In this document: positions 8,195 to 16,111 of the stretch, piece by piece
Layout of the letters: every line of letters starts with the position of its first letter
Numbering within the stretch: the stretch's first letter is position 1
DNA from: Desertimonas sp963772825
GTDB lineage: Bacteria > Actinomycetota > Acidimicrobiia > Acidimicrobiales > Ilumatobacteraceae
DNA length: 64,000 bases
Direction of reading: 5' to 3'
Assembly (NCBI GenBank): GCA_963772825.1
Contig: CAVYYX010000003.1
Span: 1 to 64,000, forward strand
Position numbers and translations under genes: made by a program
Notes under the pieces: model-generated
Database searches by the model: none
What the model saw: only the letters and a program-made list of their open reading frames with translations
Told to the model about the DNA's origin: nothing

Positions 8195-8587
8195 TTGGCT
8201 CGCGTGCTGCTCGACTCGACGGTCCTCATCGACGCCCTGCGCGGTCGGGCGGCACAGCACCGGTTGCGGGAGATGAGACGAAAGGGCGACGAGCCGTGGG
8301 TCTGCGTCATCTCGGTCGAGGAGATCTGGCGCGGCATACACGATCGTGACGCCCCGTCCGTTCGGCGGCTGTTCCGAGGACTTCGGCTCGCACCGCTGGG
8401 CACCGCCGAGGGCGAGCGAGCTGGCACGTGGCGCCGCACCCTCGCGGCCGATGGCGTCACGGTCCACCAAGCTGACTGCCTCATCGCCGCCGCTGCCGTC
8501 GGGATCGACGCCGACCTGGCGACGGGGAACCCGGCGGACTTCCCGATGTTGACGACGCAACTTCAGCACTGGCCCGTGGGCGAGTGA
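8195..8587 (+). CDS. vapC: Type II toxin, PIN-domain ribonuclease (VapC-like)
   Basis: A 130-residue PIN-domain toxin predicted to cleave RNA when its antitoxin is lost. Acidic active-site residues are in place: LLDSTVLID (Asp about 7), ISVEEIWRG (Glu about 41), HQADCLIAAAA (Asp about 93) and TGNPADF near the end. The start is TTG at 8195, two bases after the antitoxin stop; no better start precedes LLDST. The module sits in a scrap region that interrupts the desuccinylase relic, suggesting it arrived as mobile cargo. Confidence 0.87.
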   Translation: MARVLLDSTVLIDALRGRAAQHRLREMRRKGDEPWVCVISVEEIWRGIHDRDAPSVRRLFRGLRLAPLGTAEGERAGTWRRTLAADGVTVHQADCLIAAAAVGIDADLATGNPADFPMLTTQLQHWPVGE

Positions 8588-8603
8588 ACACGAGCACTCA
8601 CCA

Positions 8604-8664
8604 CCCAAAGATCGACGCCGAGGCCGCCCGGTTCGTGGCCGCCTCGCCGTTCATCGTGCTGGCG
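8604..8664 (+). repeat. 61-bp exact copy of a PPOX flavoprotein gene segment
   Basis: These 61 bases are identical to 63846-63906, which lie inside the pyridoxamine-oxidase-like gene at the right end of the window. In frame they would encode KIDAEAARFVAASPFIVLA. Nothing else of that gene is present on either side, so this is a stranded fragment, not a gene. Identity without any mismatch implies recent copying or an assembly chimera. Confidence 0.85.
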
Positions 8665-8705
8665 GCCGCTGACGCTAAATGGTGGCTCGACTCGCCGCGG
8701 TCACC

Positions 8706-8813
8706 ATGGCGGGTGTGGACGTGTTCGTCGAGACGGATCGACTGCTGCTGCGGCGTTTGACCCGGGACGATCTCGACCTTCTCGTCGAGCTCGACAGCGA
8801 TCCCGAAGTCAAG
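8706..8813 (+). pseudogene. GNAT acetyltransferase stub (N-terminal ~35 residues)
   Basis: From an ATG near 8706 the frame reads VFVETDRLLLRRLTRDDLD then LLVELDSDPEVKR, the standard first strand and helix of RimJ/RimL-like GNAT acetyltransferases. Similarity stops at about 8813. None of the acetyl-CoA-binding motif follows in any frame, so the rest has been deleted. It directly follows the flavoprotein fragment at 8604. Confidence 0.6.
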
Positions 8814-8892
8814 CGGTGCCGCAAACCGGTCAGTGGTGGGGACTCATCGGGCTTGTGTGGGTCGATCCGCGCGCTGCGTCACGGTTGGCATT

Positions 8893-8927
8893 GCTCTGGA
8901 GGGGGTCGTGCTGCGGGCGTCGTGCCG
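8893..8927 (+). repeat. 35-bp dispersed repeat, copy 1
   Basis: This segment matches 27688-27722 at 31 of 35 positions; the shared core is gtcgtgctgcgggcgtcg. Both copies lie in gene-free stretches just after a gene end or relic. It may be the end of a miniature mobile element, but no transposase is linked to it. Confidence 0.5.
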
Positions 8928-8932
8928 GGTAC

Positions 8933-9063
8933 TTGCATGACCATTCACGGTTTCGTCGGCTCGCGACGACCGATGGGTGTTTACATGACGATTCGGTCTC
9001 CTCAACACCCATCGGTTGCGGCGCTCGGCGCATTGTCATGCACAAGTCTGAATGTTCATGCAA
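8933..9063. repeat. Nested inverted repeat capable of a long hairpin
   Basis: Outer arms are ttgcatgaccattc (8933-8946) and gaatgttcatgcaa (9050-9063). Inner arms are accgatgggtgtt (8969-8981) and aacacccatcggt (9004-9016), enclosing a 22-base loop. The whole could fold as one cruciform or RNA hairpin. No integron-type attC core sites were recognised. Confidence 0.55.
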
Positions 9064-9359
9064 TCACCAACCACCAACGGCGACTGCGGTGGGGCGCACG
9101 TTCCCCGAGGTGCCGTCGTCGCGCTCGATAACCGCCCACTTCCGGTGCCAAGGCGCTCGCTGGGCCTCGATTGGACCCACAGAAAGGCCGAGGAGTCCCC
9201 AGTGGTGATCGGTTTGCGGCCTCAGAATCGCGCGGGTACGGCGCATATCATCGTTGCGATGATCGAGTCCTTCCGGGGCGTTTCGATCGCGAAGCTGACT
9301 GCCCCGGCGAGCGGCACGTCTCCCCCCGCACGGTTCGGGCTCATGGCAACGTCCGAAGC

Positions 9360-10388
9360 ATGATTGCAAGCAACGCGCACGAGCGCCGGGTGCCGGCTCG
9401 CGACGAGATCCTGCAACTCGGTGTCTGTGGGCTCGGTTCGATCGGTCGGCGCCATCTTCGATTGGCCGCGGCGCGACCCGACGTGCAGGTGCACGCCTAC
9501 GACCCGGCGTACGACGCGCTTGACCCGATCGCTGGGGTGGAAGACATGGTGATCGTCGAGCCCAGCGTCGAACGCCTTCTGGCCGGTTCGTCCGACGGCG
9601 TGATCATCGCCACTCCCGACGGCACGCATGCGCCGCTCACCCAGCAGGCGTGTCGTTCCGGCGTTGCCGTACTCGTCGAGAAACCCGTCGCCGACTCCGT
9701 GGTCGCGGCGGACGCGATGGAATGCACCGCCGCCGAGACCGGAGTTCCGGTGCTCGTCGGCCACGTGCTCCGACACCTGCGAGTCATGGGGCGGGCACGC
9801 CAACTGCTCGGCGGCGGCGCGATCGGGACGCCGGTGTCGTTCCACGCCACGCTCGGTGCGTACGAGACGCTCGAGTTGGCCAGGATGCGACTCGGCGAGC
9901 CTCAGCCGTTCCGCCTCGCCTTCGACTACACCCACGAGTGGGACTATCTGCAGCACCTGCTCGGTCCGATCACGAGGTGCGCAGCGATCGCTTCCACCCA
10001 CGGCGACCTGCCGCTGCTCGAACGTCCCAACGTGATCGACGCCGTCCTCGAGCTCGAGAATGGGATGACCGGCACCGTCCACCTCGACTACGTGGAGCGC
10101 GATGGTGCGCGCCAGGCGCGCATCGTCGGCGATCGGGGCGTCCTCGTCGTCGACCTGCGGGCCGGATCGTTGACGATCACGAGCAACGACCAGCCGGACC
10201 GAATCGAGCGACATGCGGAGGAACGCGACGCAGTGTTCGCCCGTCAGCTCGACCACTTCATCGAGGTCATGCGAGGGCGGGCCGAGCCGCTCGTGCCGAT
10301 CAGCGAAGGTCGGCGGGCACTCGCCGTCGCCGAGGCGATCCGCGCGGCGTGTGAGCAAACGACGTGGCAGTCGGTTGCGCCCGTCTGA
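9360..10388 (+). CDS. Gfo/Idh/MocA family oxidoreductase
   Basis: A 342-residue NAD(P)-dependent sugar or cyclitol dehydrogenase. The Rossmann motif LGVCGLGSIGRRHLR lies at about residues 20-34. VIIATPDGTHAPL and VLVEKPVADS supply the conserved EKP catalytic segment, and the C-terminal sheet domain has FDYTHEWDYLQHLLG with its catalytic-type His. ATG 9360 is the nearest start to the Rossmann fold in a frame open from 9171. It is the first intact gene right of the scrap region and points toward the convergent SDR gene, 8 bases from that gene's stop. Substrate unknown; sugar-acid or aminosugar metabolism is likely from context. Confidence 0.87.
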   Translation: MIASNAHERRVPARDEILQLGVCGLGSIGRRHLRLAAARPDVQVHAYDPAYDALDPIAGVEDMVIVEPSVERLLAGSSDGVIIATPDGTHAPLTQQACRSGVAVLVEKPVADSVVAADAMECTAAETGVPVLVGHVLRHLRVMGRARQLLGGGAIGTPVSFHATLGAYETLELARMRLGEPQPFRLAFDYTHEWDYLQHLLGPITRCAAIASTHGDLPLLERPNVIDAVLELENGMTGTVHLDYVERDGARQARIVGDRGVLVVDLRAGSLTITSNDQPDRIERHAEERDAVFARQLDHFIEVMRGRAEPLVPISEGRRALAVAEAIRAACEQTTWQSVAPV

Positions 10389-10396
10389 CGGCGCGA

Positions 10397-11197
10397 TCAG
10401 ACGGCTGTCCAGCCGCCGTCAACCGGCAGGTTGATGCCGGTGACATAGGCAGATGCGTCGGAGGCGAGGAACGCCACCGCGCCCTTGATGTCGTCCAGCT
10501 TGGCCATCCGAGCGATCGGGACACGACGCTCGTACGCCTCGACGAACGCCGCCGGTTGGTCGGGCGTCCGCAAGCCACCCGGGCTGATGCAGTTGACGCG
10601 AACTCTTCGCGGCCCGAGCCAGCTGGCGAGGTGGCGCGTGAAGCTGATCATCCCGCCCTTGTCATAGGCGTAGGACGCAGGGCTGGTCATGTCCGTCCCC
10701 TCGTAGATGTCGAAGGCGGCACCGACGATGCCGTAGATGCTGGCGACGTTCACGATGACGCCCCGACCGCGTGTCGTCATGTGCTCGGCGGCGTGCTTGC
10801 ACATGAGGAACAGGCCGAGCGAGTTGACGTCCGACGTCGCGCGCCAATCCTCGGCCGTCGTGGTGTCGATCGTTGCGCCGCTGCGGTGCACGGCGTTGTT
10901 GACCAACACGTCGATCGCCCCGAACTCCTCCACCACGGCGGTGAACAAGGCGGCGACCGACGCCTCGTCGGCGAGGTCGAGGGTGTGCGCTGACGCCGAG
11001 AGGCCGCGCTCGGTCACGTCGCCGACGGCGGCGCGGCACGCGTCGACGTCCCGCGAGGCCACGACGACATGAGCTCCGAGCTCGGCGAGCGCATCGACGA
11101 TCGGTCGGCCGTAGAGGCCCGCCCCGCCGGTGACGATCGCCACCCGGCCGGTCAGATCGAAGAGCTCGGCGACCGTTCGGCCGTTCGCTGGTTCCAC
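10397..11197 (-). CDS. SDR family NAD(P)-dependent oxidoreductase
   Basis: A 266-residue classical short-chain dehydrogenase. TGGAGLYGRPIVD forms the nucleotide-binding turn, IDVLVNNAVHRSG the NNA motif, VNVASIYGIVG the catalytic Ser region, YAYDK the YxxxK pair, and ISPGGLRTPDQ the post-catalytic segment. It ends with GINLPVDGGWTAV, a typical tail. The start is GTG 11197 with only a weak upstream purine run. It is divergent from the desuccinylase-like gene, with about 73 bases between starts. Likely a sugar or sugar-acid dehydrogenase. Confidence 0.88.
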   Translation of the reverse strand: MEPANGRTVAELFDLTGRVAIVTGGAGLYGRPIVDALAELGAHVVVASRDVDACRAAVGDVTERGLSASAHTLDLADEASVAALFTAVVEEFGAIDVLVNNAVHRSGATIDTTTAEDWRATSDVNSLGLFLMCKHAAEHMTTRGRGVIVNVASIYGIVGAAFDIYEGTDMTSPASYAYDKGGMISFTRHLASWLGPRRVRVNCISPGGLRTPDQPAAFVEAYERRVPIARMAKLDDIKGAVAFLASDASAYVTGINLPVDGGWTAV

Positions 11198-11270
11198 CGG
11201 ATCAACCTCGTGTCCTTCTCATCGAGCGGCGTCGTCGCAGATCGTAGACTCCGGCCGTGTTCAGCCCGTC

Positions 11271-12237
11271 GTGCCTCGGCTCGTCGCCGTGACCGTGGCA
11301 CCGCAAGTCGCCATCACGTCGTTCGACGCGGGCGATGGGGCCCAGATCGAGGTGCTGACGGTCACCGGTGATCGGCCCGGTCCGACCGTTTCGGTCCTCG
11401 GCGGGGTCCACGGCGACGAGCTCGAGGGCATCGCCGCGGCGCGCGTGCTCGCACGCCGGGCCGCCGAGTCGCTTGTCGCCGGCAGGCTCCGCGTCGTCGC
11501 CGTCGCCAATCCGCTCGCCTTCGCCGCCCGGAGCCGCCTGACCCCACTCGACGGCAGCAACCTGGCTCGGTGCTTTCCCGGCCGCCCCGACGGAACCGTG
11601 ACGGAACGGGTCGCCGACGGTCTGACCGCGACCGTGATCGCCGGGTCCGACCTGGTGATCGACCTCCACTCCGCCGGTGCCGCCTACTCGATGCCGCTGT
11701 TCGTCGGCTGCCTCGGCGGGGAGGACGACCTGGCCAAGCGTTCGATCGAAGCGGCGACGACGTTCGGTGCACCGCTCGGTTGGCTCCACGAGTCGATCGG
11801 ACCGGGTCGGAGCACGTCCGCCGCCCTCGCCCTCGGGATCCCGGTGATCTACGCCGAAGGCGGTGGCGGCGCGGCGTTGGTCCGCGACGAGGTGATCATG
11901 CTACGTCGAGGGGGTCGAGCGGATCCTCTCCACGTTGGGCCACCTCTCAACTCCCCCGACCGAACCCGGGCCGACGGCCTGGCTCCTCGGCGGTGACGGC
12001 GACGTCGACGCCTCGACGTCAGCGAGCTCCGACGGTTGGTGCATGACCGCCGTGCGCGCTGGTGACCAGGTATCAGCCGGGGACCTCGTCGCCGAACTGA
12101 TCGACGGCGACGGCGAGGTCGTCGAGCGAATCGTGGCACCGCGTTCGGCCACGGTCATGATGCTGCGCCGTCGCGCCGAGGTCGTTGCCGGCGACGGCAT
12201 CGTGATGTACGGCCCACCGTCGACGGGGCGAGCGTGA
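11271..12237 (+). CDS. Succinylglutamate desuccinylase/aspartoacylase family protein, one frameshift
   Basis: A zinc carboxypeptidase-fold deacylase, about 322 residues once read through. Zinc ligands appear in VLGGVHGDELEG and IDLHSAGAAYSM, with LDGSNLARCFPG between. The first frame (GTG 11271 or 11289) is correct to about 11893. The C-terminal domain, YVEGVERILSTLGHLSTP through GDGIVMYGPPSTGRA, continues in the next frame, so one extra base lies near 11893-11902. It ends overlapping the following SDR gene by GTGA. It is the intact paralogue of the relic at 7651. Substrates of this branch are usually N-acyl amino acids or related amides. Confidence 0.75.
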
Positions 12238-12996
12238 CTTCGCCCGGCGACGCGTCCAGGGTCGCCCTCGTCACGGGCGGCAACAGCGGGATCGGCGCCG
12301 CCATCGTCGAGCGACTCCGTCTCGACGGGTTCGCCGTGATCGTCGGCGTCGAGACGGAAGACGCCGTGCGAACGGTCGACAAGTTGGCCAACGGCGACCC
12401 GCGGCATCGTCGCTCGGGCGGCGGACCTCACCGACCCGCGTGCGTGCGCCGCCCTCGTCGAAGCGTGCATCGAGTCGTTCGGGCGGATCGACGTGCTCGT
12501 CAACAACGCCGCCGTCACCGGCTCGCCCGCGGTCGTCGCCCTCGAGGACTGCGACGACGAGCAGTTCGATCGCATCCTCGCCGTCAACCTCGGAGCACCG
12601 TTCCGCTGCGCGAGGTCCGCCGCCCCGCACCTGCGTGCCGTCGGATCCGGCGTGATCGTCAACATCGGCTCGGTGGCGGCCTTCGCGGCGCAGCGCAACG
12701 CCGCCGCCTATGCGGCGTCGAAGGCCGGACTGCTCGGCCTGACGAGGGCCCTGGCATTCGACCTTGCCGGTGACGGGATCCGTGTCGTGTTCGTCGCCCC
12801 GGGCGACATCGACCTCGGCGGCGACGAGCCTCTGCACGACCAGCGGGCCGTCGACCCGTGGGCCCGTTCGACACCGCTGGGCCGGCGCGGCCGGCCCGCC
12901 GACGTCGCCAGCGCGGTCTCCTACCTGTGCTCGGAAGGCGCCGAGTTCGTGACCGGAACGAGTCTCATCGTCGACGGCGGTTGGTTGTCCTACTGA
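12234..12996 (+). CDS. SDR family oxidoreductase, one frameshift
   Basis: A short-chain dehydrogenase of about 253 residues split between two frames. The first, from GTG 12234, has VALVTGGNSGIGAAIVERL, the nucleotide-binding motif. From about 12400 the natural continuation (RGIVARAADLTDP, IDVLVNNAAVTGSP, VNIGSVAAFAAQ, YAASK and the VDGGWLSY tail) is in the next frame. The switch coincides with a CCC run at 12398-12400, so an extra C is the simplest explanation. The catalytic Ser, Tyr and Lys are intact. The start overlaps the desuccinylase stop, so the two are coupled. Its 3' end overlaps the convergent oxidase gene by a few bases. Confidence 0.75.
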
Positions 12997-13997
12997 CCGG
13001 GAGGGCTACCGACGAGTCGAACGTGGTCGCGGGTGATCTCACCGACCGTCGCCACGCCGATCACGGCCATCGCTCGCTCGACGGCGGCGACACACTCGTC
13101 GAGCATGGCGCGGACCGCCGTCTCTCCTCCCGCGGCGAGCGCCCACAGCACGCGGCGGCCCAACAGCACCGCCTGGGCCCCGAGGGCGAGGGCGCGGACG
13201 ACGTCCGTGCCTGTCTCGATGCCGCCGTCCACGAACAGCGGCGGCACCGGGTGGTCGGTCGCGGAGGACACCGCCGTGACGTCGGCGAGCGCATCGATCG
13301 CGCTGAGCAGGCCGTCGTGGACCCGCCCCCCGTGATTCGAGATGATCACCGCGGCGACCCCACAGTCGGCCGCCCTGCGGACGTCGGCCGGATGGAGCAC
13401 GCCTTTGACGACGACGGGCACGCCGGCCGAGTCGACCAGACCTTCGAGGTCGGACCACGAGAACCGCGGACTCATCTGCGGGTTCGGGCCGTGGTGGGCG
13501 TACTCCACCCCTGGCGGCAGCTGCACGTCGCTGCCGATCGCCGGTAGCCGTCCAGGCGGAGGCATGTCGACGGTCACCACGAGAACCCGCGCACCGGCGG
13601 CGGCGGCACGCCCGATGATGTCGCGGTTGGCCGCCGGGTCGGCGAATGGGTACAGCTGGAACCACAGGTCGAGATCGGCGACGGCGCCGATCTCTTCGAC
13701 GGCGGTGGTGCTGCTCAGCGCCAGGACCATCGGGATGCCGACGCCGGCCGCGGCACGAGCAACGGCGAGCTCGCCGTCAGGGTGGACCAGACGGTGCCCA
13801 GCCATCGGGGCGATGACGAGCGGAGCCGTCGCCGACTCGCCGAGCAGACGGGTCGTTGTCGACGCCGCCGACACATCGACGAGCACGCGTGGCACCAGCC
13901 GCCATCGATCGAGGGCTCGCCGATTCTCGGCCGTGGTCTCGCCGCCCGCCCCGCCGTCGGTGAGGTAACGGACGACGTCGTCAGGAAGGTTCAACAC
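12990..13997 (-). CDS. FMN-dependent alpha-hydroxy-acid oxidase/dehydrogenase
   Basis: A 335-residue TIM-barrel flavoenzyme predicted to oxidise an L-2-hydroxy acid (lactate, glycolate, mandelate type) to a 2-keto acid. LVIAPMAGHRLVHPDGE is the N-terminal FMN region, and LALSSTTAVEEI with DLWFQLYPF follow. VVVKGVLHPADVRRA holds the catalytic-side Lys, IISNHGGRVHDG has the active-site His and Arg, and LFVDGGIETGTDVV is the phosphate-binding segment. GTG 13997 is chosen because it overlaps the upstream TGA (gtgttga), coupling it to the 2-hydroxyacid dehydrogenase. The usual Gln-Leu after SNHGGR is replaced by Val-His, so its substrate may be unusual. Confidence 0.87.
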   Translation of the reverse strand: MLNLPDDVVRYLTDGGAGGETTAENRRALDRWRLVPRVLVDVSAASTTTRLLGESATAPLVIAPMAGHRLVHPDGELAVARAAAGVGIPMVLALSSTTAVEEIGAVADLDLWFQLYPFADPAANRDIIGRAAAAGARVLVVTVDMPPPGRLPAIGSDVQLPPGVEYAHHGPNPQMSPRFSWSDLEGLVDSAGVPVVVKGVLHPADVRRAADCGVAAVIISNHGGRVHDGLLSAIDALADVTAVSSATDHPVPPLFVDGGIETGTDVVRALALGAQAVLLGRRVLWALAAGGETAVRAMLDECVAAVERAMAVIGVATVGEITRDHVRLVGSPPGQ

Positions 13998-14953
13998 GAC
14001 GCTCCGGGGAGCCGCCCCGCCTCGACGAGCAGCTCGATCGCCGCCTCGGCGACGCCGACGCGGAGATCGGCGATCGCCGCCGCCGATGACGCGGCGACGT
14101 GCGGTGTGAGGATGAGGTTCGGGGCGCCGGCGAGCGGGTCGTCGCCGGGATCGGGAGGTTCGACGTTCCGGACGTCGAGCGCCGCGGACCATACCGTTCC
14201 TGCGTGCAGCGCGTCGGCGAGCGCCCGCTCGTCGATCATCGCCCCGCGGGCGACGTTGACGACGACGGGCGGTGGGGACTTGAGCGAAGCGAAGTCGTCA
14301 GCGCCGAGACGGAACAAGCTGCCTGACGTGCCCGACGCGCACAGGACGATGACGTCGGCGCGGGCGAGAAGCTCGTCGCGGCCGACGAGCGGGAGGTCGT
14401 CGGCAGGCTCGACAACGAACGGGTCGTGGCCGATCGGCACCATGCCGAAGGCGCCCGCCTTGCGAGCAACGGACCTTCCGATCCGGCCGGCGCCGACGAT
14501 GCCGACGGTCAACCCGCGCACCCGCCGCACGGTCAGCTGGTCCTCGGCCTGCAGCCAGCCACCGGAACCGGTCGTGTCGAGCCAGTGCGGCAGGCGGCGC
14601 AGGGCGGCGAGGATCAGCAGGATGGCGTGATCGGAGACCTCGTCGGTGCAGTATCCCGGAACGTTGCGGACCGGGATCCCGGCCCGTCCTGCGGCCGCCA
14701 GGTCGACACCGTCGAGGCCGACGGAGTACGTCACGAGACCCACGCAGCGGCGCATCCTGGCGATCAGCCGGGAGTCGAGCCGTCGTCCGCCGCGGAGCAC
14801 GATGTCGGCGGTCGGGAGCAGTGAACTGTTGACCCGGTCGTCCTCCGGGACGACGAGTCGGACGCCGGCGCGTTCGAGCAGTTCGCGTTCCGGGGAGTAG
14901 TCCCAGCGCCCGGACCAGAGTGGCGCGTCGGCGACGACGACGGGGTTGGCGAT
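13991..14953 (-). CDS. D-2-hydroxyacid dehydrogenase (NAD), no usable start codon seen
   Basis: A PGDH/FDH-like dehydrogenase. It shows VGIVGAGRIGRSVARKAGAF (NAD-binding turn), GYCTDEVSDHAILLIL, CASGTSGSLFRL, NVARGAMIDERAL with the catalytic Arg region, and ILTPHVAASSAAA with the catalytic His. Family-like sequence extends up to 14953 (NPVVVADAPLWSGRWDYSPE), but this frame has no ATG, GTG or TTG between an upstream stop near 14990 and GTG 14800. Starting at 14800 would remove about 50 needed residues. Either a start was lost by mutation or indel, or a rare codon such as ATC is used. It is coupled to the oxidase gene and divergent from the sialidase-like gene. Confidence 0.78.
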   Translation of the reverse strand: MANPVVVADAPLWSGRWDYSPERELLERAGVRLVVPEDDRVNSSLLPTADIVLRGGRRLDSRLIARMRRCVGLVTYSVGLDGVDLAAAGRAGIPVRNVPGYCTDEVSDHAILLILAALRRLPHWLDTTGSGGWLQAEDQLTVRRVRGLTVGIVGAGRIGRSVARKAGAFGMVPIGHDPFVVEPADDLPLVGRDELLARADVIVLCASGTSGSLFRLGADDFASLKSPPPVVVNVARGAMIDERALADALHAGTVWSAALDVRNVEPPDPGDDPLAGAPNLILTPHVAASSAAAIADLRVGVAEAAIELLVEAGRLPGASC

Positions 14954-14970
14954 CGATCGATGGTACTCTT

Positions 14971-14981
14971 TTGTCTGACAA
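14971..14981. promoter_or_regulatory. GntR-type operator TTGTCTGACAA, copy 1
   Basis: An 11-bp palindrome fitting the TNGTNNNACNA consensus known for FadR/LldR-type regulators. It lies between the divergent 2-hydroxyacid dehydrogenase and sialidase-like genes, 36 bases before the latter's ATG. The identical sequence occurs at 23182-23192. The likely binder is the GntR regulator at 17137. Confidence 0.65.
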
Positions 14982-15017
14982 GTTTACAATCGTGTCCGTC
15001 GTTCGCCCTGACGGAGA

Positions 15018-16097
15018 ATGGAGAGACGGGTGCCGAACATCGACGTCGTAGCACGCGGCACCATCGACGATCGGGACAGCGCCTTTCCCCAGGCCACGGA
15101 GCTCGCCGACGGGACGATGATCTGCTCCTACAGCAACGCCGGCGGGCAGTACTCCACCGGTGGCACCGATTGGGCACGGTTCGACGACGACACGAGGACC
15201 TGGACCGTCGAAGGAACGCTGCTCGGGGCCACGGCCGAGCCGCCGACCAGCAACTTCCTCAAGCTCTCGCGGTCGGTCGACGGCAACGTGCTCTACGCCT
15301 ACGGCGCCCGCTCTCACCAGGTGGACAACACGAAGTTCGGCGAACGGGCGTCCGAAGCGGTCTTCTGCACGTCGCTCGACGGAGGTCGCTCGTGGTCCGA
15401 TCCGCAACGCGTGCCGATGCCGACGTCGGCGCTGGAGATCTCTCACGGGATCCTCGCCCTGCCCTCCGGTCGCTTGCTGGCTCCGGCGGCGACGATCGAA
15501 CCCGGACTGCTGGGGGAGCACGTGCTCGTGGCGATCTCCGACGACGGCGGCGGCACGTGGCCCCGGACGTCGATCGCTCTCGACGATCCAGACGACCGGC
15601 TGGGGTACCTCGAGCAGAAGCTGACCCTGCTCGGCGATGGACGTGTGCTGGCGACAGCGTGGACGGTGACGCTCGACGGGCTCGTTGATCAGCCCAACTC
15701 GTACGCCCTGTCCGACGACCGCGGCGAGACGTGGTCGGCGCCGAGGTCGATCGGCACGACCGGTCAGACGCTCTCGGCGACGCACCTCGGGGCGGACCGC
15801 TTCCTCCTGCTCTACAACCGCCGCTACGGCCGTCAAGGCATCGTCGCCGCCCTGGCACGGTTGCCCGCCGGTGAAACGACCGCGGACTGGGTCGTCGACG
15901 CCGAGGCCCTGCTGTACGACCCGGGAAGTCGGCGCGACGGCCGCCAGCGTGGCGACGGGGTGTCCGAGATGCTCGACTTCGAGTTCGGCTTCCCGACCGC
16001 CACGTTGCGTCGCGACGGGACGATCCTGGCGACGTACTGGTCGGTCGAGGACGGCAAGTGCGGGGTTCGCTGGGCGTCGGTCGAGATCGAGCCGTGA
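15018..16097 (+). CDS. BNR-repeat sialidase-like protein, apparently cytoplasmic
   Basis: A 359-residue six-bladed beta-propeller protein of the sialidase superfamily. Asp-box motifs are visible as SLDGGRSWSDP, ISDDGGGTWPR and LSDDRGETWSAP. An N-terminal FPQATELADGTMICSYS blade resembles the region holding the arginine and aspartate of sialidases. There is no signal peptide or membrane anchor, so it should act inside the cell on imported substrate, or it is a sialidase-fold hydrolase or isomerase with another role. ATG 15018 is used; GTG 15030, four bases after GGAGAG, is an equally good start. The operator at 14971 and nan-like genes at 23-26 kb support an aminosugar or sialic-acid role. Confidence 0.75.
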   Translation: MERRVPNIDVVARGTIDDRDSAFPQATELADGTMICSYSNAGGQYSTGGTDWARFDDDTRTWTVEGTLLGATAEPPTSNFLKLSRSVDGNVLYAYGARSHQVDNTKFGERASEAVFCTSLDGGRSWSDPQRVPMPTSALEISHGILALPSGRLLAPAATIEPGLLGEHVLVAISDDGGGTWPRTSIALDDPDDRLGYLEQKLTLLGDGRVLATAWTVTLDGLVDQPNSYALSDDRGETWSAPRSIGTTGQTLSATHLGADRFLLLYNRRYGRQGIVAALARLPAGETTADWVVDAEALLYDPGSRRDGRQRGDGVSEMLDFEFGFPTATLRRDGTILATYWSVEDGKCGVRWASVEIEP

Positions 16098-16111
16098 ACC
16101 TCGACGTCGAT

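Larger units (their letters stand above)
8814..9359. other. Gene-free stretch with nested inverted repeats
   Basis: No recognisable protein is seen in any frame. GC content drops locally and ATG/CAT-containing motifs are frequent. Two inverted-repeat pairs are nested: 8933-8946 with 9050-9063 (13 of 14 positions pair) and 8969-8981 with 9004-9016 (13 of 13). A 35-bp segment at 8893-8927 recurs at 27688. Together they suggest the remains of a small mobile or structured element. Confidence 0.5.

Noticed and set aside
8933..9063. Integron attC site
   Set aside because: The inverted repeats lack recognisable RYYYAAC/GTTRRRY core sites and no integrase is nearby.
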